NCBI RefSeq assembly: GCF_902506345.1
Contig: NZ_LR733413.1
Coordinates: forward strand, 1,159,456 to 1,223,455
Direction: 5' to 3'
Source: Flavobacterium sp. 9R
GTDB lineage: Bacteria; Bacteroidota; Bacteroidia; Flavobacteriales; Flavobacteriaceae
Length of the DNA: 64,000 nt
In this document: positions 1 to 8,269 of the stretch, piece by piece
Layout: every line of letters begins with the position of its first letter
How positions within the stretch are numbered: position 1 is the first letter of the stretch
Notes under the pieces: generated by a model
What the model saw: only the letters and a program-made list of their open reading frames with translations
Told to the model about the DNA's origin: nothing
Database searches by the model: none
Position numbers and translations under genes: made by a program

Positions 1-176
1 AGAACAACAAGCATTATGTTTTTGCTTTGGTTACCAATAAAAATGGATATGCCTTCAAGAAATTAGCCGTATCTTTAGGAGAACAAAACGAGGATTTTAG
101 TGAAATACTTCCAAATTCTTCCATCAACGCTTCTACTAAAATTTTGACCAAAGGCGTTTTTGATTTAGCAGAATAA
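1..176 (+). CDS. C-terminal fragment, probable RND efflux periplasmic adaptor
   Basis: An open frame enters from the left edge and ends at the TAA at 174-176, giving about 57 residues (frame starting at position 3) that finish ...KGVFDLAE. The fragment has the look of the end of an HlyD/CusB-type membrane-fusion protein: a short beta-rich stretch (HYVFALV, YAFKKLAVSLG) followed by a segment reading INASTKILTKG. Such adaptors link an inner-membrane RND pump to an outer-membrane channel. The small membrane gene that follows 25 nt later on the same strand fits a metal-efflux operon. No diagnostic motif lies inside the window, so the family call is tentative; the coding call is firm. Confidence 0.5.
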   Translation, partial: NNKHYVFALVTNKNGYAFKKLAVSLGEQNEDFSEILPNSSINASTKILTKGVFDLAE

Positions 177-201
177 AAAAATTAACTTAAAAATAAAACT
201 T

Positions 202-681
202 ATGAATGAAGCACATTTGCACCTAGTGGTGAACCATTTTCCTATTATCGGGACGATTTTAGGATTAGGAATTTTAGTGGTTGGGTTGTTGTTAAAAAAC
301 AATTCGGTCAAGAATACGGCATTTTTTCTGTTTATTGTAGCAGCTATTTTTGCTGCAGTGAGTATGGCAACCGGAGAAGGAGCAGAGGAATTGGTTGAGG
401 ATATGCCTACTATTGGTCACGATATTATTCACGAACACGAAGAAATGGCGGAAAAACTAGCCATTGCATTGTATGTATTAGCAGTTACTTCTTTAGCCGG
501 TTTGTATTTGAATTACAAAAAATCAGCTAAATCGGTTTTGGTAACTTATGTAGCGCTTGTTATTGCTGTGGTAGCCGTATTTTTGGGACAACAAACTGGA
601 ACAACAGGTGGAGAGATTCGTCATACAGAGATAAGATCAGTAGCGATTCCTGCTGATGTTCAAATGGAAGACAAGGATTAA
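202..681 (+). CDS. small four-helix membrane protein downstream of efflux adaptor
   Basis: A 159-residue protein with four hydrophobic segments at about residues 10-30, 38-58, 86-106 and 112-130. A His/Glu-rich loop (GHDIIHEHEEMAEK, about 72-85) lies between helices 2 and 3, and the C-terminal tail is polar. It resembles the small DUF2231-like membrane proteins of Bacteroidota. The ATG follows the preceding stop by 25 nt, so it is probably cotranscribed with the adaptor. The His/Glu loop could contact metal, but that is inference only. The gene ends 20 nt before a strong bidirectional terminator. Confidence 0.7.
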   Translation: MNEAHLHLVVNHFPIIGTILGLGILVVGLLLKNNSVKNTAFFLFIVAAIFAAVSMATGEGAEELVEDMPTIGHDIIHEHEEMAEKLAIALYVLAVTSLAGLYLNYKKSAKSVLVTYVALVIAVVAVFLGQQTGTTGGEIRHTEIRSVAIPADVQMEDKD

Positions 682-701
682 TTTTAATTGTATACTAACG
701 A

Positions 702-738
702 AAAAAAAAGGATGTCATTAGTTTGACATCCTTTTTTT
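702..738. terminator. bidirectional intrinsic terminator
   Basis: The arms ggatgtca (710-717) and tgacatcc (724-731) enclose a 6-nt loop and are flanked by a run of A on the left and T on the right, so the hairpin works on both strands. It lies between the convergent genes ending at 681 (+) and 766 (-). Confidence 0.85.
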
Positions 739-765
739 ATTGAAATTGAAATAAATAGATTTGGA

Positions 766-2466
766 TTAACTCGCAAAGAGTAAAATAAGCAATTGCGCGA
801 CCAGAATTCGACTAATAGTTACCAGAGGATAAACGGTAGCATACGATTGATTAGGGATATCAGAATCTAAGTATTTGGTGCTAAAAGCTAAGGCTGCAGG
901 ATCAGTATAAGCGCCACTCATTATCCCCACCATTTGATAAAAATTGAGCTTGAAAACAAAACGACTGATAAGTACCAAGAGCGTCAATGGAATAAAAGTG
1001 ATAAAACAGCCATAGTAAATCCACATCCAACCATTGTTTGCTACAAAATTTTCATAAAAACCGTGCCCCGCTTTGATTCCAACTGCTGCAAAGAACATAC
1101 AAATTCCTAAATCTTTCATAAAGTGAATGGCTCCGTTGTTGATATACGAGTGAATCACCCCAACACCACCATATCTACTGATAAACAAAGCTGCCAAAAG
1201 CGGTCCAGCTGCCAAACCTAATTTTAAAGGAACGGGTAAGGAAGGAATTACAATTGGAATAGAACCAATGATTAATCCAAAAATTAAACCGCCAAACAAA
1301 GAAAGAAAATCGGGTTCTAGCAATATTTTCTTAGAGTTTCCAATGATTTTTTCGGCTTCCTGAATAGCTTCTTTGTTACCGACTACCATCAAAGTATCGC
1401 CATAGAATAATTCCAATGAAGGTTGTGCTAAAATTTCTAATCCAGAACGAATAACACGAGTAACTTTTACGTCATATTGATTGTATAAATCCAATTCGGC
1501 CAATGTTTTATGAATAGCTGTTTTGTGAGTCACACTAAGAATTTTTGTAGTCACATCTTCTTCTGATTCAATAAACAAATCTGTTGAAATTTTACCAACC
1601 ACATCAATAAAGGTGTTGATGTCTTTCTGTTTTGCTACTACCATTAAAACGTCTTTGGCTTTTATAACAGAATCCAATGAAGGTGAGTAAACGACTTTAG
1701 TTCCGCTTTGTTTTTGTCTTGAAATGATAACATTATCAATGTGAAATTCTTTGAATACTTGTTTGAAAGTTTTACCTATTACCTCCGATTTTGTGACCCT
1801 ACATTTTTGACGAACAATAGCATTCTCGTGGTCTTTATTCTTCTTTTTGAGTAAGATGACCTCTTTTTCAAGGTCAATTTTCAAGGCATTTTTGGCAACT
1901 ATAATAAGCAGAATAATTCCAAAAACTCCAATCGGGTAGGTGATGGCATAAGCAATCGCTGGATCAGAAAAATGATCAGCCGGTAGATTCAATTGCTTTT
2001 GAATTTCAATCAAAGTGGATTTAGCCGCTCCTAAACCAGGAGTATTAGTAACAGAGCCTGACATTAAGCCTACTGCATTTTCTACTTTTACATTAGCCAA
2101 AATATGGATTAGATAAGCTATGATTCCTCCAAGAAAAACCGTTCCAACCCCTAAAGCATTGAAAACTAAACCTTCTTTTTTAAAGGAAGAAAAGAAAGTA
2201 GGACCTACTTGTATTCCGATTCCATATACAAATAAAATCAAACCAAACTCTCTCACAAACTGAATCAAATCGGCTTGCATACTGTACCCTAAGTGTCCTA
2301 AAAAGAGTCCAACGAACATAACAGCAGATACTCCAAGAGAAACTTTGCCAATTTTTAATCTTCCAGCAAAGAAACCTATACTTATTGCCAAAAATAAAAC
2401 TATCAGTGACTGTGCCATCTCCGGCTCTTCCGTCGGAGTGAACAATATTCTAAACCATTCAAACAT
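766..2466 (-). CDS. YidE/YbjL/AspT-type transporter with two RCK_C domains
   Basis: A 566-residue inner-membrane transporter. A first hydrophobic half (about residues 20-200, five or more helices with GLFLGHLG and GLMSGSVTNTPGLGAA) is followed by a soluble centre of two TrkA-C/RCK_C-like modules (about 205-375). A second hydrophobic half (about 380-566) carries the matching motif GIMSGAYTDPAALAF. This duplicated layout is typical of the aspartate:alanine exchanger superfamily (TC 2.A.81), whose Bacteroidota members mostly have unknown substrates. It is divergent from pckA across a 300-bp regulatory region. Family call firm; substrate unknown. Confidence 0.85.
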   Translation of the reverse strand: MFEWFRILFTPTEEPEMAQSLIVLFLAISIGFFAGRLKIGKVSLGVSAVMFVGLFLGHLGYSMQADLIQFVREFGLILFVYGIGIQVGPTFFSSFKKEGLVFNALGVGTVFLGGIIAYLIHILANVKVENAVGLMSGSVTNTPGLGAAKSTLIEIQKQLNLPADHFSDPAIAYAITYPIGVFGIILLIIVAKNALKIDLEKEVILLKKKNKDHENAIVRQKCRVTKSEVIGKTFKQVFKEFHIDNVIISRQKQSGTKVVYSPSLDSVIKAKDVLMVVAKQKDINTFIDVVGKISTDLFIESEEDVTTKILSVTHKTAIHKTLAELDLYNQYDVKVTRVIRSGLEILAQPSLELFYGDTLMVVGNKEAIQEAEKIIGNSKKILLEPDFLSLFGGLIFGLIIGSIPIVIPSLPVPLKLGLAAGPLLAALFISRYGGVGVIHSYINNGAIHFMKDLGICMFFAAVGIKAGHGFYENFVANNGWMWIYYGCFITFIPLTLLVLISRFVFKLNFYQMVGIMSGAYTDPAALAFSTKYLDSDIPNQSYATVYPLVTISRILVAQLLILLFAS

Positions 2467-2766
2467 AATGTTAAAATTTAGTATTAATAAAAGTAGTGTA
2501 AATGAATCAATTTTGTAGATTTTTTTTTATGATAAAAATCAGTTATTTGGGTTATTTTTAAAATAAATACCTAAATTTGTTATGAAATCGATTTCGCTGT
2601 AAAGTGCTAATAATCAGTAATAAAATTGCAATCGTTTTCGTAAATTTTTATCGTATTTTATGATAAATATCAGTTTTTTCCACGTTTAACAGTCGTAAAT
2701 TTGAATATCAAAAATTAAGAGATTTATAAAAAAAATAAGGTTAAAAAATAATAAAAAATTATCACA
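2467..2766. promoter_or_regulatory. divergent control region upstream of pckA
   Basis: A 300-bp AT-rich region between the divergent transporter and pckA. It holds two near-identical blocks, 2525-2542 and 2656-2673, each containing the palindrome core TGAT-N4-ATCA (2530-2541 and 2661-2672). Each block is followed by a TAAATTTG match to the Bacteroidota -7 element, at 2572-2579 and 2696-2703. The second -7 sits 63 nt before the pckA ATG. The palindromes have the form of Crp/Fnr-family operators; which regulator binds is not known. No good -33 TTG at 19-nt spacing was found for either. Confidence 0.45.
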
Positions 2767-4371
2767 ATGAAAAACATTAAAATCATTCAGGAACTACACA
2801 ATTTAGGTATCACTGGTTATCATGAAGTAGTATATAATCCATCTTATGAAGAATTGTATCAAGCAGAGGTTTCTTTAAAAAGAAAAGGATATGAAAAAGG
2901 AGCGAATACTTCAACTGGTGCTGTAGCAGTTAAAACTGGTATTTTTACTGGACGTTCTCCTAAAGATAGATATATTGTTAAAGATGATGTAACTAAAGAT
3001 ACCATTTACTGGGATGAAAAAGTAAATTTTGCTACTTCAAAATTAATTTATGATGAATGTAAAGAGTTGGTTTTAAATCAATTATCAACTTCTCCAAAAT
3101 TGTATGTAGTAGATGCATTCTGCGGAACGAACCCTGATACACGTTTAAAAGTACGTTTCGTAATGGAAGTAGCTTGGCAAGCACACTTTGTAACTAATAT
3201 GTTCATCAGACCTTCTATTTATGAATTAGAAAACTTTGGAGAACCAGATTTCATCGTAATGAATGGTTCAAAAGCGACTAATCCAAACTGGAAAGAGCAA
3301 GGATTAAACTCTGAGAACTTTGTAATGTTCAACTTAACAGAAAAAATTCAAATTATCGGTGGAACTTGGTACGGTGGTGAAATGAAAAAAGGAATGTTCG
3401 CGATGATGAACTACTACCTACCATTAAAAGGAATGGCTTCAATGCACTGTTCTGCAAACGTAGGAGAAGATGGAGATGTAGCGGTATTCTTTGGACTTTC
3501 TGGAACTGGAAAAACAACTTTATCTGCTGACCCAAAACGTTACTTGATTGGTGATGACGAACACGGATGGGATGACAACGGAGTATTTAACTATGAAGGA
3601 GGTTGTTATGCAAAAGTTATCGACTTAAGTGAAAACAATGAGCCAGACATTTGGAGAGCTATCAAACGTGACGCTTTGTTAGAAAACGTGATTGTGGATG
3701 AGTACGGAGATATTGATTACTATGATCACAGTATCACTGAGAACTCAAGAGTTTCTTACCCAATCTATCACATCAACAAGATTGTATTGCCTTCAAAAGC
3801 AGGACACGCTAAGAAAATCATTTACTTGTCTGCTGATGCCTTTGGTGTATTGCCTCCAGTTTCAATCTTAGATGAAGATCAAGCACAATATCACTTCTTG
3901 TGTGGTTACACTTCTAAATTAGCAGGTACTGAAAGAGGAATTACTGCACCAGAACCATCTTTCTCTCCAGCCTTTGGTGAAGCCTTCTTAACCTTACACC
4001 CAACAATGTACTCTAAAACATTGATTGGTAAAATGAAAGAACACGGAGCAAAAGCGTACTTGGTGAACACAGGATGGAATGGTACAGGAAAAAGAATTTC
4101 TTTGAAAAACACAAGAGCAATCATTGATGCTATCATTAGTGGAGAAATTGATAACGCAGAGACAGCAAAAATTCCATTCTTGAATTTAACTATCCCAACA
4201 GCTTTACCAAACGTGAGCGAAGGAATCTTAGATCCTAGAGATACTTACAAAGAAAAAGCAGAATGGGAAGCTAAAGCTAAAGACTTGTCTTCTAAATACA
4301 TTAAAAACTTCGAGCAATATACTAATACCGAAGAAGGTAAACGTTTAGTAGCTGCTGGACCACAACTTTAA
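2767..4371 (+). CDS. pckA: phosphoenolpyruvate carboxykinase (ATP)
   Basis: A 534-residue cytosolic enzyme that decarboxylates and phosphorylates oxaloacetate to PEP using ATP, the first committed step of gluconeogenesis. The ATP-type signature is clear: P-loop GLSGTGKTT at about 243-251, the metal-binding [11 protein letters not shown] at about 259-269, and ENSRVSYP further on. The length matches the family (about 530-540). Upstream lies a region with two Fnr/Crp-like palindromes, which suggests control by a global regulator. A single-gene unit with its own probable terminator about 45 nt downstream. Confidence 0.97.
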   Translation: MKNIKIIQELHNLGITGYHEVVYNPSYEELYQAEVSLKRKGYEKGANTSTGAVAVKTGIFTGRSPKDRYIVKDDVTKDTIYWDEKVNFATSKLIYDECKELVLNQLSTSPKLYVVDAFCGTNPDTRLKVRFVMEVAWQAHFVTNMFIRPSIYELENFGEPDFIVMNGSKATNPNWKEQGLNSENFVMFNLTEKIQIIGGTWYGGEMKKGMFAMMNYYLPLKGMASMHCSANVGEDGDVAVFFGLSGTGKTTLSADPKRYLIGDDEHGWDDNGVFNYEGGCYAKVIDLSENNEPDIWRAIKRDALLENVIVDEYGDIDYYDHSITENSRVSYPIYHINKIVLPSKAGHAKKIIYLSADAFGVLPPVSILDEDQAQYHFLCGYTSKLAGTERGITAPEPSFSPAFGEAFLTLHPTMYSKTLIGKMKEHGAKAYLVNTGWNGTGKRISLKNTRAIIDAIISGEIDNAETAKIPFLNLTIPTALPNVSEGILDPRDTYKEKAEWEAKAKDLSSKYIKNFEQYTNTEEGKRLVAAGPQL

Positions 4372-4415
4372 TAGCTGTAATAATTCTATAATAATAATTA
4401 AGTTGGTTTTTTTTT

Positions 4416-4467
4416 GAAACACTCGTTACCACTTGCTCTTGGCTTGTCGTAGTGGGTGTTTCTTTTT
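4416..4467 (+). terminator. probable pckA terminator
   Basis: GAAACAC (4416-4422) pairs with GTGTTTC (4456-4462), with further pairing of ACCACT and AGTGG inside the arms, and a run of T follows (4463-4467). The stem has a bulge, so it is imperfect but well placed after pckA. Confidence 0.55.
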
Positions 4468-4541
4468 AAAGAAAAGCAGTGATTTAACAATTAAACAACA
4501 CAATGTTGTAAAATAATTAGTTTTACAAAAAAATATTTCTA

Positions 4542-4549
4542 TATATTTG
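4542..4549 (+). promoter_or_regulatory. his operon promoter, -7 element
   Basis: TATATTTG matches the Bacteroidota TAnnTTTG -7 element and lies 22 nt before the ATG of the his leader peptide. No clear -33 TTG is present at the expected spacing; a T-rich TTTT begins at 4521. Confidence 0.55.
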
Positions 4550-4571
4550 CATCGTTAAAAAAATAAAACCA

Positions 4572-4631
4572 ATGTTCGCAATTCAATTACATCATCATCA
4601 TTTACATTATTGCACTCAAGCGATGTGTTAA
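4572..4631 (+). CDS. hisL: his operon leader peptide
   Basis: A 19-residue ORF, MFAIQLHHHHLHYCTQAMC, with four consecutive CAT codons (4590-4601) and a fifth at 4605-4607. It sits between a -7 element and an intrinsic terminator, and hisG starts 112 nt after its stop. This is the classic layout of a translated attenuator leader: scarce His-tRNA stalls the ribosome on the His codons. Too short for ordinary gene finding, but the His run and its position leave little doubt. Confidence 0.92.
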   Translation: MFAIQLHHHHLHYCTQAMC

Positions 4632-4692
4632 TGGTATGTTTGTAAATCATCATATTTTAAAACCCGTTTGAGTACTTCAAACGGGTTTTTTT
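4612..4692 (+). promoter_or_regulatory. his attenuator: antiterminator and terminator
   Basis: The terminator stem aacccgtttga (4661-4671) / tcaaacgggtt (4677-4687) is perfect over 11 bp, extends by A-T pairs and runs into a T tract to 4692. The upstream segment 4612-4622, which lies in the last codons of the leader peptide, can pair with 4665-4675, the left arm of the terminator (9 Watson-Crick pairs, one G-U, one mismatch). A ribosome stalled at the His codons leaves 4612-4622 free, so the antiterminator forms. A ribosome reaching the stop at 4629 masks it, so the terminator forms. Confidence 0.85.
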
Positions 4693-4742
4693 ATACCTTC
4701 TTAGTTGTACTCAAATTTTATCAATCTAAACAAAAAACTAAA

Positions 4743-5600
4743 ATGAGTACATTAAAAATTGCTATCCAAAAATCAGGAAGATTAAACGAAGATAGCATTC
4801 AAATCCTAAAAGATGCTGGAATTTCAATAGATAACGGCATCGATCAATTAAAAGCAGAAGCTTCCAATTTTCCTCTTGAAGTATTGTATTTGAGAAATTC
4901 TGATATTCCTCAATATCTTATGGATGGCGTAGTAGATATTGCTATTGTAGGCGATAATTTGTTAGTTGAAAAAGGGAAAAATATTGAAGTAATTCAAAAG
5001 TTAGGTTTTTCTAAATGCAAAGTTTCTGTAGCTGTTCCAAAGTCGTTCAATTATACTTCGGTAAAAGATTTGGAAGGTATGCGAATTGCTACTTCTTACC
5101 CAAATACAGTAATTAATTTTTTCAATTCCAAAGGTGTTACCGTAGATATTCACCAAATTTCAGGATCGGTGGAAATTGCTCCAAATATTGGTTTAGCCGA
5201 CGCTATTGTTGATATTGTTTCTAGTGGTAGCACGTTGTTCAAAAACAATCTGAAAGAAGTAGAAGTTATTTTCAAAAGCGAAGCTGTTTTAGCTGTTTCA
5301 CCTAAAGTAAGTAAGGAATCTCAAAAGATCATTGATACTTTGAAATTCAGAATCGAATCGGTGTTGCGAGCAAGAAGATCCAAATACATTTTGATGAATA
5401 TTCCCAATGATAAAATCGATGCTGTGGGTAAAATTCTTCCTGTTTTGAGGAGCTTAACCGTTTTACCATTGGCACAAGAGGGATGGAGTAGTGTACACTC
5501 AGTTATTGATAAAGATACGTTTTGGGAAGTAATCGATCAATTGAAAGAAGTTGGCGCAGAAGGAATTTTGGTTTGCCCAATTGAGAAAATGGTGCTATAA
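4743..5600 (+). CDS. hisG: ATP phosphoribosyltransferase (long form)
   Basis: A 285-residue enzyme that condenses ATP with PRPP, the first and feedback-inhibited step of histidine synthesis. The start is the ATG of MSTLKIAIQKSGRL; an in-frame ATG at 4668 would lie inside the attenuator terminator and is rejected. It has the N-terminal catalytic domains (about 1-210, including the PRPP loop region IVDIVSSGSTL) and a C-terminal ACT-like regulatory domain (about 215-285, ending GILVCPIEKMVL). It is therefore the long HisG_L type, which does not need HisZ. First structural gene of the his operon. Confidence 0.97.
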   Translation: MSTLKIAIQKSGRLNEDSIQILKDAGISIDNGIDQLKAEASNFPLEVLYLRNSDIPQYLMDGVVDIAIVGDNLLVEKGKNIEVIQKLGFSKCKVSVAVPKSFNYTSVKDLEGMRIATSYPNTVINFFNSKGVTVDIHQISGSVEIAPNIGLADAIVDIVSSGSTLFKNNLKEVEVIFKSEAVLAVSPKVSKESQKIIDTLKFRIESVLRARRSKYILMNIPNDKIDAVGKILPVLRSLTVLPLAQEGWSSVHSVIDKDTFWEVIDQLKEVGAEGILVCPIEKMVL

Positions 5601-5624
5601 AATTTTAAATTCAATACTGAAAAA

Positions 5625-5656
5625 CCAAATTCCAAATTTTAGCGATTGGAATTTGG
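5625..5656. repeat. intergenic inverted repeat (hisG-hisD)
   Basis: CCAAATTCC (5625-5633) and GGAATTTGG (5648-5656) form a perfect 9-bp inverted repeat in the hisG-hisD spacer. The same sequence theme recurs at 62935-62975, where the arms reach 15 bp. Confidence 0.8.
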
Positions 5657-5692
5657 AATTTTAAAAATTGGAATTTTACTAAAAATATAAAA

Positions 5693-6991
5693 ATGAACAA
5701 AATATACAATCCAAAACCAGAATCGTGGTCAACCCTCTTAGAAAGACCCACGAAAACAGTAGATGATATAGAAGCTACTGTAAAAGAAATTTTTAAAGAA
5801 GTACAAAAAAAGGGTGACGAAGCCATCACCAAATACACTTCGCTTTTTGATGGAGTTGCAGTAGACAATCTTGAAGTTACTCCAGAAGAAATCAATGAGG
5901 CGATTGCATCAATTCCGCAAGAATTACAAGACGCTATTCAATTGGCAAAATCTAATATCGAGAAATTCCATACGGCTCAAAAAACCACTCGTGTAAGCGT
6001 AGAAACCACTTCAGGTGTTTCGTGTTGGCAAGAAAAACGTCCGATTCAAAAGATTGGCTTGTACATTCCAGGTGGAACAGCTCCTTTATTTTCGACCGTT
6101 TTGATGTTGGCTGTACCAGCTAATATTGCAGGCTGCAAGGAAATTGTGTTGTGTTCACCTCCAGATAAAAAAGGAAAGATCAATCCAGCGATTCTCTATG
6201 CCGCACAATTGTGTGGGGTGACCAAAATTTTGAAGGTGGGTGGCATTCAAGCCATTGCAGGATTGACTTTTGGCACAGCTGCAATTCCGAAAGTATATAA
6301 AATTTTCGGCCCAGGAAATCAATTTGTTACGGTAGCGAAACAATTAGCTACTCAGTTTGGGGTTGCCATTGATATGCCTGCAGGGCCATCAGAATTGTTA
6401 ATTGTAGCTGATGACACAGCTGTTCCGGCCTTTGTAGCTTCGGATTTGTTGTCGCAAGCGGAACACGGTACTGACAGCCAAGTGATTTTAGTCTCGACTT
6501 CAAAAGACTTAATTGACGCGGTTGAAACTGAAATCCAAACCCAATTGGAAGTGTTACCAAGAAAAGCCATTGCAACAAAAGCCATTGAAAACTCTAAATT
6601 GATTTATGTTGAAAATGACCAAATCGCTATAGACTTGATTGACGAATATGGGCCTGAACATTTCATTATTTGCGCTAAAAACGAAGATTTTTATGTAAAT
6701 AACATTGGTAATGCGGGTTCAGTTTTTATTGGGAATTACACGCCCGAAAGTGCGGGAGACTATGCTTCGGGAACGAATCATACGTTGCCAACCAATGGTT
6801 ATGCTAAGAATTATAGTGGTGTCAATTTGGATAGTTTCTTGAAATCGATGACGTTTCAAAAAATTACAGCTGAGGGCATTCAAAACATAGGACCTGCTAT
6901 TGAACTAATGGCTGAGGCTGAAGGATTGCAAGCCCATAAAAATGCGGTGACGCTTCGACTACAGTCCTGCGAGGTTTCTAAAACCTCGTAG
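5693..6991 (+). CDS. hisD: histidinol dehydrogenase
   Basis: A 432-residue Zn-dependent enzyme that oxidises L-histidinol to L-histidine in two NAD+ steps. Signatures include GLYIPGGTAPLFST (about 122-135), the FGPGNQFV nucleotide region (about 205), the conserved stretch with DMPAGPSELL and ASDLLSQAEHG (about 227-260), and the C-terminal GPEHFI / SAGDYASGTNHTLPT. Odd end: the last residues (SCEVSKTS) and the TAG stop are encoded inside a palindromic repeat at 6966-6992, so the natural C-terminus appears to have been altered by that element. Confidence 0.97.
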   Translation: MNKIYNPKPESWSTLLERPTKTVDDIEATVKEIFKEVQKKGDEAITKYTSLFDGVAVDNLEVTPEEINEAIASIPQELQDAIQLAKSNIEKFHTAQKTTRVSVETTSGVSCWQEKRPIQKIGLYIPGGTAPLFSTVLMLAVPANIAGCKEIVLCSPPDKKGKINPAILYAAQLCGVTKILKVGGIQAIAGLTFGTAAIPKVYKIFGPGNQFVTVAKQLATQFGVAIDMPAGPSELLIVADDTAVPAFVASDLLSQAEHGTDSQVILVSTSKDLIDAVETEIQTQLEVLPRKAIATKAIENSKLIYVENDQIAIDLIDEYGPEHFIICAKNEDFYVNNIGNAGSVFIGNYTPESAGDYASGTNHTLPTNGYAKNYSGVNLDSFLKSMTFQKITAEGIQNIGPAIELMAEAEGLQAHKNAVTLRLQSCEVSKTS

Positions 6992-6992
6992 G
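6966..6992. repeat. palindromic element, copy 1 (overlaps hisD stop)
   Basis: The arms cctgcgaggttt (6966-6977) and aaacctcgtagg (6981-6992) form an imperfect palindrome of 12-nt arms. The hisD stop codon TAG (6989-6991) lies in the right arm. A sister copy is at 7026-7052. Confidence 0.8.
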
Positions 6993-7025
6993 TCTATATT
7001 TTAGATTGCTATTTGTTAACTAATA

Positions 7026-7052
7026 CCTACAAGGTTTTTGAAACCTTGCAGG
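7026..7052. repeat. palindromic element, copy 2 (hisD-hisC)
   Basis: The arms cctacaaggttt (7026-7037) and aaaccttgcagg (7041-7052) mirror the element at 6966-6992: same size, same arm order, mostly the same bases. It lies just before the hisC start. Confidence 0.8.
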
Positions 7053-7067
7053 AATAAAAAACATATT

Positions 7068-8114
7068 ATGAATACTTTTGATATAAACACCATAACTAGA
7101 GAAAATGTTAAGGCAATGAAACCTTATTCTTCCGCACGTGATGAATTTGAAGATTTTGACACGGCTCAAATGATTTTCTTGGATGCGAATGAAAATCCGT
7201 TTGAAAATGGAGTAAATCGTTATCCAGACCCACAGCAACAATCGGTAAAAACGATTTTAGGGCTAAATAAAGGCTTGCAAAAGAAACAAATCCTACTTGG
7301 AAACGGTAGTGACGAGGTGCTAGATTTATTGTTTAGAGGGTTTTGTGAGCCAAAAATCGATAACATTATCACATTGCCACCAACGTATGGAATGTATAGT
7401 GTTTTGGCAAATTTGAATGATGTAACCAACAAAGAAGTATTGTTGACCAATGAATTTCAACCCAATGTAGAAGCTATTTTGGAAGCGGTTGATGCCAATA
7501 CGAAAATCATCTTTTTGTGTTCACCAAATAACCCAACGGGTAACTCATTTTCGGACGAAAGTGTGGTGTATTTATTGAATAATTTCAAGGGATTAGTGGT
7601 TATTGATGAAGCCTACATCGACTTTTCTACCAAAGCGAGTTGGGTTAACGAATTGGACGCATATCCTAATTTGGTCATTACACAAACCTTGTCCAAAGCT
7701 TACGGATTGGCAGGTATCCGACTTGGAATTTGCTATGCTTCAGAAGCTATTATTGGGGTGTTGAATAAAATCAAACCGCCTTACAATGTTAATGAATTAA
7801 CGCAGCAAAGAGCGATTGAACGTTTGCAACAACCAGCTAAAATTGATTTAGAAATTGCTTCGATTATTGCGCAAAGAGAACTTTTACTTAAAGCGTTACT
7901 TAAAGTAAATTTTGTTGAAGTTGTCTATCCCACAGAAGCGAATTTTGTATTGATTAAAGTGGATGATGCCAACAAAAGATACGATGAGTTAATTGCGAAA
8001 GGCATAGTGATTCGTAACCGAACTACACAACCACTTTGCGACAATTGTTTGCGATTGACGATTGGTACAGAAATAGAAAATAAGAAATTGATAGAAGCTT
8101 TATTAGCCATTTAG
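7068..8114 (+). CDS. hisC: histidinol-phosphate aminotransferase
   Basis: A 348-residue PLP enzyme that converts imidazole acetol phosphate plus glutamate to histidinol phosphate. Features: GNGSDEVLDLL and the cofactor-binding CSPNNPTGN (about 145-155), DEAYIDF (about 180), the Schiff-base lysine in TQTLSKAYGLAGIRLG (about 205-220), and a C-terminal arginine region IRNRTTQPLCDN. The ATG at 7068 (MNTFDINTI) is chosen over an upstream TTG at 7038 that lies inside a palindrome. Confidence 0.96.
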   Translation: MNTFDINTITRENVKAMKPYSSARDEFEDFDTAQMIFLDANENPFENGVNRYPDPQQQSVKTILGLNKGLQKKQILLGNGSDEVLDLLFRGFCEPKIDNIITLPPTYGMYSVLANLNDVTNKEVLLTNEFQPNVEAILEAVDANTKIIFLCSPNNPTGNSFSDESVVYLLNNFKGLVVIDEAYIDFSTKASWVNELDAYPNLVITQTLSKAYGLAGIRLGICYASEAIIGVLNKIKPPYNVNELTQQRAIERLQQPAKIDLEIASIIAQRELLLKALLKVNFVEVVYPTEANFVLIKVDDANKRYDELIAKGIVIRNRTTQPLCDNCLRLTIGTEIENKKLIEALLAI

Positions 8115-8133
8115 TAGTAGAGAACCGTAAATT

Positions 8134-8250
8134 GCGTGAGGGATGTAGTGGAGCTCTTTTTGTAACGGAGGAACGGAGTTACAAAAAAGCGGGAACGGAA
8201 GCCCGACCCACCTACTGAGCTTGTCGAAGTATCAGGTGGGGCACGCTCAA
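8134..8250. repeat. dispersed hairpin repeat, copy 1 (hisC-hisB)
   Basis: The 155-bp hisC-hisB spacer is largely a complex repeat. It begins gcgtgagggatg and ends gcacgctcaa, and holds a 10-bp hairpin tttttgtaac (8157-8166) / gttacaaaaa (8178-8187) and a second hairpin cccacct (8207-8213) / aggtggg (8234-8240). The loop of the second carries gagcttgtcgaag, a sequence I recall from REP-like repeats in many bacteria. A diverged relative of the elements at 18232, 22211 and 33779. Confidence 0.7.
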
Positions 8251-8269
8251 ATAAACAATATAAAATAAG

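Noticed and set aside
4668..4742. An in-frame upstream ATG that would extend hisG by 25 residues
   Set aside because: It starts inside the attenuator terminator, and the extension has no similarity to HisG N-termini. The ATG at 4743 gives the normal start.
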